NCBI RefSeq assembly: GCF_001039355.2
Contig: NW_019775480.1
Span: 193,605-257,604, forward strand
Length of the DNA: 64,000 bases
DNA from: Lingula anatina
Taxonomy: Eukaryota; Brachiopoda; Lingulata; Lingulida; Lingulidae
Direction: 5' to 3'
The position numbers and the translations under genes are program-made. Below the pieces are notes generated by a model, which saw nothing but the letters and a program-made list of their open reading frames with translations, was not told where the DNA came from and searched no databases. Positions 1 to 12,400 of this stretch are shown here, one piece after another (position 1 is the first letter of the stretch; each line of letters begins with the position of its first letter).

Positions 1-1067
1 CATGCATAATTAATTACAATTTTTGTGTTAGTTCAGATTCGATGTGCAGCTTTGTTTTGTAAAAAAAAGTGTTGTTCTTAGTTTTTTATTTATTATTGCT
101 ATGTTGTAAACTATGTATATTTTAACTACTTAAATTAGCAGCATTTTTCCTTTTATGCAGTGACAAAATAAAGACATTGAAAATGCTATTTGTCTCAACT
201 TTTATTTAATGTTAAATCAAGATATAATCAATGCTAAATCAACATATATAATCAACGTTAATTGAGATTTCTAATGTTGAAACAACGTTGAACTATCAAT
301 CATGATTCAACGTTGAATTGCCAACGTTTATTCAACGTTGACTTTTCAACGTTGACACAAACTTCCGTTTTCAAACATAAATTCAACGTTGATTCAACGT
401 TGAATCAACATTGTGTGCCTGCTGGGAGGAGAATAAGAAATCACGCCATTATATTTGTTTATGTTTTACGACTACCGTCAGTGGTCTCCCTCTCCGACCA
501 CCATCTTTGTCACGTTGACACATTGTTGAGCGTTAGTAAACTTTACCTGTACCTGATAAAAAGTTGCCTGAAAACTACTGTGAAAGGACCAACATCAATT
601 TTGTAGGTTGAACCAATGTATTTGGTATTGTTTTAAACATAATAAATCTCAAATAATATATTATTAATGAATAATTGATATGGGCATTACATTTACACAA
701 AATAAATTAAGGCTGAACACTATGGGATATACAAACAAATGTTATTATGAGAGTTTAAGTGACCATAGCTCAAATGATATATGTTTTTTATTTATTATTA
801 TTTATAGAGTGCATGGGTCTTTAAAGGTAATGAAACGACAGACCACGGTAGGTATTGGACTAGCACGGAAATAGGCGTTTACATTGTAAGTCAGGCGTCA
901 TACCTTGTCCTTGGCATTAACTTCCTTACCGAAGTCCAGGAATTGTTTCACTATATATGCATTTCCTGTCTGCACTGCTACATGCAGAAGAATCTCTGCA
1001 AACTTCTTAAATCAAAATCATATCTTTTCAAAGGTAGTTACTGCAATCCTTAATAAGTTTGTCTAAG
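1..1067. other. Gene-free stretch, AT-rich
   Basis: No exon with plausible splice sites and no recognisable protein motif was found on either strand. Apart from the AACGTT palindrome cluster at 210-425 the sequence is unremarkable AT-rich DNA. A short open frame at 313-606 runs through the palindromic repeat and is not considered a gene. Confidence 0.5.
210..425. repeat. Cluster of AACGTT-centred palindromes
   Basis: The motif TTCAACGTTGAA and variants (GTTGAATCAACGTTG, TCAACGTTGA) recurs about ten times in some 200 bp, in both orientations because the core AACGTT is its own reverse complement. Spacing is irregular, so this is not a clean tandem satellite. It ends in a non-repetitive tail around 418-428 (GTGCCTGCTGGG). 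I recall similar AACGTTGA-rich repeats from other animal genomes, which suggests a transposon end or foldback repeat, but no terminal repeats or target duplication could be defined here. Confidence 0.6.
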
Positions 1068-3742
1068 CAGGGAATTATATCGGAGGGAATGGAAACGGGA
1101 GGAGGGTGTGACGATTTCAAGCAATATCATTGGTCCTTAACAATAGAAACCTGATAACAAAAGAACCCTGTGTTAAGGCCATGTGATTTAACATAGGCGA
1201 TCAATAGCCAATCACTGAATACTTATACCGCAAGAAAACGCAGTAGATACTCCAGTGCAGTAGACTACTAAGAAATGAGGGACTGTAGGTAGGGAAGAGT
1301 TAGGCTTCATAGGCTGTTAACACAGTGGATGTGGCCGTATCCGCCATCTTGAAAATAAAGTTGTAGGATTTTGGCAAATTTGCAATTTTTTGGAAAAATT
1401 GTGAGAGTGACATGATGTATTGAGTATACATACTGAAAACCTATTACTTCTGCAATACTTTTGTGTGATAAGTTTGTCAAAATCTTTTTAAAATGACGAT
1501 AAATAGCCGTGACATGAGACACGTTCAGTGATATTCGAGTTTGATGTCAGCACACGCTATTAACACACCTTTCAAGGTTTTTCAGTTTACGGATCTTTGT
1601 GTGATGAACACATGTTAATGTTAGCTTTTATTTTACACCCAAATATATGCAGCGTGCATTGGACTGTGCTGATCAGATTGTCACGAAGCTGTTTTAACAA
1701 ACGAACCAGACATCTATTGAACTTTGTATATTCGGACATTGGTCATGTGATTTAGACCCAAATTTAGGCCCATTTGAATTTACACGATTTAAGTATTTTT
1801 ACTGGGAAATGATGAATTGACAGCTCGTTTTTCGTGAAAGACTAGTCTGGAAGGGTGCACTGGTGTATACATGAACTTCAATGTAACAGCTGGTCTCTGT
1901 GTTTTTCTCTATCGTGGCACTTTTAGCTCACCAACTTTGTGGGAATGGAGTATAACAGGCGTGTGTGTTTAGAAAATTTTAAATTTGTTTACATATTGTT
2001 AAAGGAAATTTAAGTGCGAAATGTTTTTTTTTTTCTAGCCAGTTCTGATTATGCTTATTATTTACAGAAAATTTTATATGATAGGGCTGTGCCAGTTCTG
2101 TTACATCAGCAATTCATTTGTATACATCTATATCATTCATAAAAACCTTGCTATATTTACCACTTTGTAATCGGGTACAAGTTATTTTGATACAATTGTT
2201 AATGATATCCTCCTCTGTAATTAGAACTGATTAGATGCACATCTTATCATGGTTGCAATTTCTATGGGCGATCCTTGCTATTGTCTAAAAGATACATGTG
2301 ATTTAATTGTCTGACTGTTTTTATATCTGTAAAATTTACCTGGTCAGGTAAAATGGCATGTCCAGACAGGGGACATTATAAGTTATCTGAAACATAGACT
2401 GTGATACTTGTAGAAAGTTGTCTCGTTAAATATTCGAATGATCACACAATGGGAAAATGTACAGTTATTATGTTTACTCTTTTCAGGTCTGTTATGGCCA
2501 ATGAACATGGGGAAAAAAAGTCACCGTCTTTTGCTGCTATTCCAGGCAGACAGAGGTTGCTGCTATGACAAAGAGATAGGGCATAAAAAAATTAATTTAA
2601 ATAAACTAATTGAATCCATCCATTGCAACTTAGACTGGGGCGGATCCAGATATATTTTCTGACAGTGTTCCAAATTATATTTATCTTTCAAAAAAAATTA
2701 AAAAGTTATCGTCAATGAAAACTTAAAAATCTGACTGTCTTCCAAAAGACCTAGAGGGCTGCCTCAATTTGCCCCTGATAATACACAGACAATTTACAGG
2801 TATATGACATTCTGATAAAAAAAGTGTATAGTAGATTATGCTTCCTACTAAATATTAACAACACATTACTGATGACAGAAAAAAAGGCAATGTGTGTGGA
2901 CTTTTCATTTTGTGTCAGCACTATTCATGATAATACTAAATACCCATGAAGAGGTACGTCTGCTAAATATGGTACAGTATGTAAAGAAGTCAAATTTCAT
3001 AGCCTACCAGTCTACATCGTACAAGTGAACGGCCTTACTAGTACTTGACCAATGACCTTTACTCTCCACTGACATGATTTAAAAAAAAACATGTGAACTG
3101 CACTGTTTTAATTATTTTGCATACTTATCACAAACAAGTAAGTTTGTATTGACGCCAAACAAATTACAAGCATTGATTTGTATTTTAACTTCTGATCAAA
3201 ATAAAAACAACTTGAAATTTCAACTTTGTGCATATTTTCAATTACTACTATATATACTATAAGCACGTAAGTAACCTGTGCTGTTAGCCACTACCTAGGT
3301 GGGAGCATTACTGGGCCTGAGAGGACACTGTTGTTTATACAGTGAAGGTAAACCAAATAATTTCGTTTGGTCGTCGTTGTGGAAAACTCAGTCTTTACAT
3401 AGTCAATTCATAGAAAATTTTGTATTAAAGATCATAATGTGTGTAATGTGGTCTCTGTTATCCAAATTCTGAATTAACTTGTCGATAACAAAGGAGTATT
3501 AGTATTTTTTCTGAGGTTTTCGCCGAGAAGCTGGAGGTTCTCTCGGTTTACGTATAGCAGCATGACGGGCTGAATTATGGGTTGTTCTCCCGTATTCTCG
3601 CAAGATAACGGACTATCCCGTTGATTTCCACAGGTGACTCCCCGTCGCTTTGGCCTGTCACTCGTACACTTTGTCCCGCCTCTTAACAGATATAGGACAA
3701 TAGACTACCACCCGTTTCCATTCCCTCCGATAAAATTCCCTG
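1068..3742. mobile_element. hAT-like DNA transposon copy, 2,675 bp, non-coding
   Basis: The two ends are near-perfect inverted repeats of about 32 bp. The left end reads CAGGGAATTATATCGGAGGG and continues to GGAAACGGG near 1099. The right end, from 3711, reads CCCGTTTCCATTCCCTCCGA and closes with TTCCCTG at 3742. The flanks carry the same 7-mer, GTCTAAG, at 1061-1067 and 3743-3749, which fits a target-site duplication. A CAGGG terminus with a 7-8 bp duplication points to the hAT superfamily. No transposase frame is visible, so this is a non-autonomous or decayed copy. A smaller MITE is nested inside at 2635-2777. Confidence 0.75.
2635..2777 (-). mobile_element. MITE of the GGGGCGGAT family, nested copy
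   Basis: The ends CTGGGGCGGATCCAG and TTGCCCCTG match the termini of the better-preserved copy at 32243-32422, in reverse orientation. Shared internal landmarks are TATATTTTCTGACAGTGTTCC-like sequence after the left end and CTGACTGTCTTCC-AAAAGACC before the right end. The copy sits inside the 1068-3742 element and therefore inserted after it. Confidence 0.65.
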
Positions 3743-4328
3743 GTCTAAGTAAGCGTTTCCGAAATCGAACATGTAGTTTGATATATCACAACCATACATA
3801 GCTTGAAGAAGTAAAGATTATATGTTACTTCTGAAATAAATTCTTCTTAACCAAGTAAATTTGAGAGTTGTTATAAAGTCAGACACATTTAGAATCTTAA
3901 TGCCACCATGCTCAGAATCGCCTAAAAAAACTCCCTCTTCACTTTATCTATCTGTGATCCCCATATAAACTGAAAAAAAAACATGGAATTTGTCATCTTC
4001 GTGAAATTTTCATCTGGATTCGGAATTGAAACGAATAAATGCTTTAGCACCGGTATATAACTTTTTTTACACCACCAGACACGTTTCATTAGAAAAACTC
4101 ATTTATGTTATATTTATGCTGAAACAAATTGCTCTGATTCATTAGATTGCATACAACAGGTAAATCTGCCCCCCCCCCCCCCCCCCCAATATAAAACTCA
4201 TTAAATTGCTAAGTAACGATGCCTCAATTCAAATAAAATTTCTTCACGCATCAAAAATATGCATAAAGTTTAAAATAGCAAGTTATTGAAAAATTGACGA
4301 TGGCCATTTTGCCTATGGTTACTAGCAC

Positions 4329-4607
4329 TCATCCTTTGAGAAAATCTCGGCACACAAAACCAAAATATTGTGACAGTAGGTCGCCCTGGCGACAACCTCT
4401 CAAAATTTTGAAATAATCAGATAAATGACCATTATGACTAGCTGAGGCACTACCATCTAAATTTAATATTCCACACCATTTAATAGTATCGCCGAAGTTA
4501 AAGTAGCCAAGTCTTGATGGCATTAGTTGCCATGGGTCACCTTTTCGACAGGTGGGAGTGTTTTTGATTTTTGCGCCAAATGTAACCATTCTGATGTTAA
4601 AGAGCAA
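4329..4607 (-). pseudogene. Fragment of a LINE reverse transcriptase
   Basis: The minus strand encodes about 92 residues whose C-terminal half resembles the RVT_1 domain of non-LTR retrotransposons. The key block is NGHLSDYFKILRGCRQGD followed by LLSQYFGF, matching the typical NG-x-x-S-x-x-F ... RG-x-RQGDPLSPYLF signature just before the catalytic YADD region. The usual GDPLSPYLF appears as GDLLSQYFGF, so residues have decayed. Neither the YADD motif nor an endonuclease domain follows in frame, so only a fragment of the polymerase palm remains and the element is inactive. Confidence 0.7.
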
Positions 4608-5869
4608 ATTTTAGTATCAAAATGCAGTTAATAATGTTATCATTAAGAAAAATATTATAAATGTTATTTAAAATTACTAAATACTTTAATATAAAAATGA
4701 TTTATGACATTTATAAATTATAATTTAGATGATTTTGAATACTTGATAACATTTGACAGATACGATAAAACGATTTTTATTACAATAAAACAACAAAGTT
4801 AGCAGTTGTCTCTCTGTGAAATACAGTTTGATTGTTGTTGTTTATGCTGAGTATGAAGAGAGAATAAAGATATTATGTAGGGTTAAGTCACATGAGTCCT
4901 ACTAGATATAATGAGCAATACTGAACGACAGGAATCGTTCGAAATTTAAAATGCACAGGAATTTATACGTCTCAGGGGTGGAAAGGGGTGAAAAGCATAG
5001 ACAGCTAGGCAATAGTTAGAGGTTTCCCTGGTCCAGTTCCGTGTACGATAGTGAAGTGAACAATTAGAAATAGGGAGAAAACCTTACAGTATACACTGTG
5101 AAATGAGAATTGTTTAATGCAGCGTGTGGCACAGGAATGTGACGGTGCGGTTAGGTAAGTGCAGTGGCATGTAACGTTATAATTATTAGAGAGAGAGAGA
5201 CTGAGAGAGCGGGGAAAAAAAGAAGGTAAAAAAGCAAAAACGGAAAATGCACTTCGCGCGAATAATACATAAACAAAGGACAAACTCAAAATGACAGTAA
5301 AAAAAAAAAAAAAAAAAAAAACGGGCAGTTACAAGTTTCAACAATTTCAACAGAACACTAGTTTAAAGGCAGATCGAATATGAGAATGCTGAGGAATAAG
5401 ACCACTCTTAAAATATGTCCATGATACTTTTAGGTGAGAAGAAGGTTTTTGATTAGGTTTGGGGCTTAGATCATAATCGTAAGCTATTTTCAACGTTATG
5501 AATTATGTATGTACAGAGTAGGAATACATCAGCGAACGAGACACGTGCTGTTTCAAAAGTTAAGCTATTTTAGTTTTTAATCATCTTTTACAAGAAAATG
5601 GTGCCTTTAAATATAATTCTGAACTTAATTCGATCTCATCAGTCACAGTCTGTTTAATTTATTTGGTTATCTTTTAGATGGGACATAACAAAAGCAAGCC
5701 AGTTGGAAGCAGGTATCATTAGAGAGCTTTCGCACCTGCACGTTTAGGCGACCGACTACATTTAGCTATCCGTAACCGTGAAATGACCAACGTTTATTTT
5801 TTTGTGATTTCGCATAAAGACCCGGTTAGCCTTTACGGATAGTCGAATTGAATAGTAGACTGATACATG

Positions 5870-6720
5870 TTTCACATGCTGTAAAGCCTCGGTCACAACC
5901 GGACGCACGAATTTCAGGATCGTAGGTCCCCTGCGATCTTTGGGTGTTGCGGAGGCCGTGGAGGTCGTAGAGGTAGAGGGAAGTCCGCCTTGCGAATGGC
6001 AGAAATTCGTGGAAATTGTACTAATATTTTGAGTTTGTCTTGCTTCCTGTGTACGTGGCACACACTCACCACTTACGAAGGGAATGCAACGCGCGGCGAA
6101 AGAAGTGCCCTTTTGCGTCAGTTTTGCTTCACACTTGCCTCACACGTTTGTGGTGACGTACTGACGGCGTACGTCAGTTTTGCTTCCTGTGCTCCTCTTC
6201 TTTCCTCTTCCTCTCTTTTTTCTACTATGTAATTTTCTTTTTCTTGCCTTTTGGAGGCATATAAGAAACAAAATTGAGCAAGAAATTGAAAATGTTGAAA
6301 ATTGCTGTACACGTTACATAGTCGATGTTCATGTAAAGACACAAGCGTTCGTCGTGAGCACGCCTTTTATACACTAGGCGTGGGGGTGACGCACGTGCGA
6401 CGTATTCCCGGTGTGCTCTCGACTTTGTTCGTTAGTTGTGAGGGCGTGCGCCTTACTCAACACGCAAAGGGAACATGCTCCTTCATTGCTTGCTATGTGT
6501 GTCTTGCACAACGTGCGTCTCTCTTGCTAACTCCGTGCGAGGGGAGCAAGTTACGCTTGCGGCCTCGCTGTTCGCAGGCTATTCGTAGAAACTTTTGGAC
6601 ATGTCCTATATCCTCCGTACGTGCTTACCGGCTGTTGCTGAACTCGAAATTGCGTAAGAAGGCCTTGAGTGGGACGTGAGATTCTGCGCAAATTTTGGAC
6701 GCAAACAGCCCGTTAGAGCT
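5870..6720. other. GC-richer patch, possible decayed mobile element
   Basis: This patch is richer in G+C and CpG than its surroundings. It has repeated short blocks (TCAGTTTTGCTTC at about 6117 and 6175, with a third shorter match near 6037), the near-palindrome GACGTACTGACGGCGTACGTC near 6153-6173, and several overlapping open frames of 75-125 codons on both strands. Its ends, CGGTCACAACCGGACGCACG near 5890 and CGTGCTTACCGGCTGTTGCT near 6620, are loosely complementary. The translated frames match no domain I recognise. An old DNA transposon or a CpG-rich regulatory region are both possible. Confidence 0.3.
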
Positions 6721-6731
6721 CATCCAAATGT

Positions 6732-6872
6732 ATGTCATCCAAACACACAAAAAACACTAAGAAGGGTGAGCCTACACCCAAACGTACGCACAACGAAGTC
6801 TCCAATACAAGTGCTGAAGAAAATAACAGCATTATCTTAGCGGAACTAGAGNAGAAATGGATTTTTACATGA
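6732..6872 (+). CDS. Short open frame of 46 codons, unrecognised
   Basis: An ATG-initiated frame reads MSSKHTKNTKKGEPTPKRTH and then a Ser/Glu/Asn-rich stretch, ending at TGA. One ambiguous base (n at 6852) lies inside it. The Lys/Thr-rich, hydrophilic start resembles the N-terminus of a DNA- or RNA-binding protein, or ORF1 of a retroelement, but is too short to assign. No splice donor was found that would extend it convincingly, so it may be a remnant of the GC-richer patch just upstream. Confidence 0.25.
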   Translation: MSSKHTKNTKKGEPTPKRTHNEVSNTSAEENNSIILAELEXKWIFT

Positions 6873-8389
6873 ACATTGTCCTTTAAGGATGTGGCGGATC
6901 CTCTAACACAATGCTCATGAATTTAGGAAATGATAAAAATGCAAGAGATCGACAAGGAACTAAGTACACTTTTGCTTTTCCAAGTAATTTTAAGATTTTG
7001 TTTAGGCAAAGAAAAAGTTAATGCCAGGGGCGTCTATTTAAAGCGATTTTAATTTGATTTTAAAAGTAAAATTTGCGCAAAAACCTTTTAAGGCCGTGCA
7101 CTTTCCGTTAATGATTAACCTACATTTAAACAGGCCCGGTTTTCCCAGTTTTATGGCACTTTTAGGAGAAACCGTAAGTTGATTTTGCAAAAACCGTAGG
7201 GACACGATGGAAACTATAAAAACATGTGCTTGTATGCACAACAGAATAATCACTTACGAAATCTGGAGAATATCTTAAATATCTAATAGAAAGATAAGTA
7301 GGAGTTCATATGAGACAAAATATGGAAATTGAGGACAATGCAATTAATCGCCATCGATTTTACTAACTATTCAATTAGAAACCTGTTGAAAGTAGATATG
7401 CCTTATTATTAGCATAGACGGCGGAAGTGGTGAGCGATATTAGGTAAATCAATTAACATAGCGCGTGACCCGAGTCGTTTGTCTTTTCCCTATCTCTGTT
7501 TGACAAGAAAAGCTGTGTGGGATTTGTTCTTAGGTGAATTGCATGCAATCAATTATTTCCACACCCTCTATTACTTCATTTAGCAATAATACGTGCACAT
7601 TTAGGGGACTTTTGTTCAGGCGTAAATTTATTAACATACCACTATTATGAACATTACAATCTGCAGCCAAATTTGATACCTTGCAATAGCTTTGGTTTTA
7701 TGTCAACAGCGTGTTAGAATACAATCATTTCTATCCTAATATTTGCTTTTGTTGGCGTTGAATAGCGTACGGGGTTTCAGTCTGGTGAGACGTGATGTCA
7801 ACAGGCTAGCGCAGTATTTCAGCAAAGGAAACTAGCTCGGAGAAGTTCCTGACAGGAAATATGGTATACCACAACAAACTGCCGTAAGCAGAAAACGGGG
7901 GGGAAAGGCAGCACGGTTTGGGCCATAAACTATCCGAATCGAAGGTTTTTGACCTGTGTTCAATTCGTCACTTTACGTCGGATGTTAGTGATACCAGGTA
8001 CCATTTAGAACTGCTGGGGATTTGGTTGGTGGATTTACCTGAACAAATATAAGCCAGATGTAAGCCAGTTACAAAGCACTTGAAAACGGGGATATCATAC
8101 TCTGTTCCTAAAGATATTGTTTGTTGTACGGTAAGGCCTTTCATAAGCTGCAATTAACGACATTCATACGGAAAATGCGGTAAGAAATGCTTTGAGGAAA
8201 ATTCCCGAGCTTTTGAGGATTCATATCCATAGTGATATCGGATGAACCAATAAAGAAGACATGAACGAAAGGAGCATATTAAGATAATGAGACTCAGGAG
8301 ACTAATAGGGACAGCTTTCACTTGGTAACTACGCAATGATGTGCTGTTCATCATAACAAAGCAAGACAGACAACGGTGTGGTCGGTGCC

Positions 8390-11300
8390 ATGGCAAGATT
8401 CGCAGCCAGAAATGACGGACCGGCACCCGTTTCCAAACCAAAACAATCACCCAGGTAAGGGCATTGCTACCTTAGGGACGCTAGGCATTGATTAACAAAA
8501 TTTAATCCTTGTGCTCTTTTTGTATGGGTATGGTATACAGGTCGTGTGAATTTTCTATCACTACTCAGGGTTGATTATTCAAAGATAATAGAACTACGTT
8601 TATCTTAATGGCAAATAGAATTGTGTGTATTTGGTATTATTTAACTGGTGTTGGAACTGTCTCACCGACAGAAGTTTGGAGTTATGACATGTCTGTATGT
8701 TGTTGGAATCGCTGGATAGTGTTATTAAATATGGAGAGTCAGAGGCATAACAATACCCCAGGTATATTACATATACTGACAAAATGACTACTCGGCAACA
8801 AATGTGCAGGAAAATCCACTGGAGTGTAGAGATTAAAATCTTTTGTCAATGGAATGGCTGCTTTTGTGCGTTTGTTTCGGCGTTCTGTTTGCAGAGTAAA
8901 TACCACCTTTTCGGACGTGCTCTATGTGTTCTCCCCCGTTAAAAAAGGAACGACAAATGCAGATTGTTTGGTTTTAAAAGTAAATTTATCACACACCTCC
9001 CTCCCCATTGTGAATATCCCCCCTGCTTTTCAACATATCTGGACAATGCATTTAGTCTAGTCCAATACCACTGCCTCTTGTTTGTCAGTGTAAACACAAC
9101 ATTAATACAAACTCTTTATTTGCTATCAATTAAATTTGATCGTTTGAATTCATTTTGTGAGTTAAAATTACCTCATATAACAAACGGTCTCTAATATGGT
9201 TTGAACTCCCGTCTCCTGGGTTGTGTTACAGGTAAATTAATATAGTTAACGACAATGCACTGTTTGACATCAATTAAAATCTGTATAGTTTTGATTAATG
9301 TTTTGTTGTTTGGGTACTTATTTAATTGTGAAAGGTCTGTCGTTGCTCTACATATCACCCCGATCATTTTCAATAACTTCTAAAGATTAAAATTTGCACC
9401 ATTGTGCGTTATTTAGGTCGTTTATTACAACGAATAACACCAATCTGGGCTCTCTAGTACTGTTACACGTACAGAAGATCTTAACATTTGTCACAGCTAA
9501 TCTCAAATACTAGAACGTTTGTATTGACTGGATACCAGACCTGCTTGGAATCGACGGTCTTAAATATATTTTCATTACTGATAACGACCATGCATTGACA
9601 TGCCATAGGTGAGCCCCCACCCCCCTCCCTTTTTTGATTTTAATTTTTTCTGGATTTTTAAAGTGTCAAAAACAGATTTCTTCATTCTTTCCTTTTCTGA
9701 TAAATTAGTTTGCATAAGGAGCGGCTAACAGGTGTTTTATTTACAAAGGCCATTTGTCAACAACAAAGTTTTATTGCTGTAAGTGCATTGATCGGACGGG
9801 TGAAGTTAGCTTGTAACCTAATATCGATCACTGTTTCACGCGTTGTCATACCACAACTGGCACGCTTAATCCGCTAATATCAAAGATAGGCCTACCTCGG
9901 ACAGGATGCCCGGGTACGTATGGTCGTTAAAAAATTACTACCAGGGGAGTTCATGCAGCTTTGTTTTTTATATATGCCACCTGTTTATTCGTGTTTTTAA
10001 TGGCAAACAGAGGTTATACTCACAGAAGTGGTAAACTGCACATAGACGTCTTTCTTTTTAATTTGCAGGCTGGACAAGACAGTCGCTTATCAATATCATG
10101 CTTTCGAAAGCAACACATTTTCTACGGCTGTGGCAGTTTCTGTATTCGAGAGCATTTATGTAGAGTTAGGACCCAACGTGTATTTTCTCCGTATACATGA
10201 GAGGGCATTGTTTTACTTTCAGAAAGACACAGCGGTATGAAGTTTTGCTGGGTTGGAACGCACAGGAGGCTGGGGACGATACAGGTAAGGCCATTATGTT
10301 TCGTTCATCAAAACAAATACGTTTAAGTTTGTAAATTTATACTTAATTATAAATCGTGTTTGTCACTTTAGGCTAATTGCATTCGTGTTTTGTGTAAATG
10401 GCAAAGTTGACAAAATATGCACCGAGTAAACGGTGGTTGCACCTATCAACATTTACCAATATAATGAAGAGGTTACTTGTTTGACCCCTTGCATATACAA
10501 TTCATGGAGTGCATAAATAATTGCCTTACAATCGATTATTCATATCAGTCAATTCTTTCTATTAAATTAGGTATCGAAGCTTGGATGAGAAGAAAAAACA
10601 AGTACAAAGATGAAGACGGTAATTCGTTTTTTTATCATTTTGCTTCGTTTGAAGTTTCATTTTCATTTCATTTTGTTTGTTAACATCCGTTACTGATGTC
10701 AATTAAGTGGACACCCTGCTCATATACGCTTATAGTAAAATATCAATATTTTTCAGGACACGAATCCCCCACAAGAAAAGCCCCACCTGTTAAGTTAGCT
10801 TGGGAAAAGTACACTTGTGTTCCAGTCAATAAATGTCAAGCGATCGACAATCATGAAAAGTTCAAGGAAAATAGTTTGTTTGAGCAGACGAGTGAGGTTA
10901 ACTTTAGCGTTAAATCGATGGATGACATTGACAAAACTATTATACAGTATTTACGCCAAAAGGACGCAAAACTCAAAGAAATGCAAAACCCAGATCCGCC
11001 CGCCGAGAACATGGTGCAATACTCCATATCATCTGATGAACAAGGGAACGTCAAAGATGGGGTCTTTTTACCTGGTGAAATGGACAAAAAGGAACATTCT
11101 ACAGAAGATGGTGTCAATCGTGCCAAACGTTTAATTCAATTTGTCCAGAGTCGTGGCAAATCTTTTGGGGACCAGTCTCGTGATGATAGTCTTATCCCTC
11201 AATTAATATTAAATGGAGATGTCCCTGAAAAACACGTGTTTAGGAACGCGTCTCTTAGTGCAAAATCGTCCAGCACTACAACGACAACATCTAGTGACCA

Positions 11301-12354
11301 GTCAGTATCTATCTCAGACTCGCTTTCTCCACCGAGATATCCGAATGGTAGAACGAAACATTTAAATATCAAAAGCGCCAGAGAAATAGGCACTGGTAGA
11401 ATACATCAAATCCCAAAAAGGACAGCAAAGAGTGCAAAGTCTTTCGAGGGCTATAGTTATTCTAGAATGCTCGCTACGCTTGCTAATAAACCTGCTAAGT
11501 TGTCCTACACACACGGACAGTTAAAAAGCCCCCGTGAGTTGTCGCCCAGTATGACGAGCGGTGACGACGACTCGGGCCAACAAACGCCAGATACTCTGGA
11601 CTCAAATAGAGCGGCCCCGCCATCAATTTCAGCAGAGTCGTCTTCAGAAGCGTTTATGACTGCTTTGAACGAAATGAAGAACGAGTCGCCATCTCACACG
11701 ACTAATACCATGACCACTACTGAAAAACTAAAGCAGTGGCACGAAACATTTGACAAGCCAGATTCATTAAAAGTCAGGCTGCCAGTGCCTACCAAGAGTA
11801 GAGAAGAAATGGTGCTATTAAAAGTCAGTTTAAAAGAATACCAAGGCAGCTTAAAAAGAAATAGACAAAGCGTTGAAAACGGAAAGGGAACATTATCCTC
11901 TGAAAAGAAATCTACCTCCGAACCCCTGTCCCATAAAAAGAATGGTAAAACCACTATTGCCCAACAAAAAGTCAAAGTCACACAGGGCCCTACAAAGTCA
12001 ACCTCCCCCATCCCAATACCGCAAGCATCATCTGGTTCACCCAGTAGCAGTGCCAACTCCCCCGTTGCTGGGGTTAGGGAGAAGAGCTTTTTTCCCATAG
12101 GAGAGTTATTACCGGCGGTTGATAGTAGTTACCAAAACAGCATGCCAGTCAGAGGGAGTAAACTTGCTAGTCATCTCTACAGGGATGGTTTGGGTGGAGG
12201 TCCAAGACAAGACAGTGTCATGATTGGAGAAGAGAGCACTGTTATTGTAAGAGAAGGGATAGACATGATTCGAATACGGGACTCAGACAAGGTAAGTGCT
12301 TTAATGCGCCACAAAATCATGAAACATGAATCCGCAACTGCAGCCTTTTTTTTT

Positions 12355-12400
<46 letters not shown>

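Larger units (their letters stand above)
3743..8389. other. Gene-poor stretch with repeats
   Basis: No confident protein-coding exon was seen here. The stretch contains a poly(C) run near 4170-4187, a LINE reverse-transcriptase fragment (4329-4607, minus strand), a poly(A) run near 5300-5321, a GC-richer patch at about 5870-6720 and a short methionine-initiated frame at 6732-6872. The remainder is AT-rich with no structure I could resolve. Regulatory sequence for the gene starting at 8390 may lie at the right-hand end, but no specific site was identified. Confidence 0.45.
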
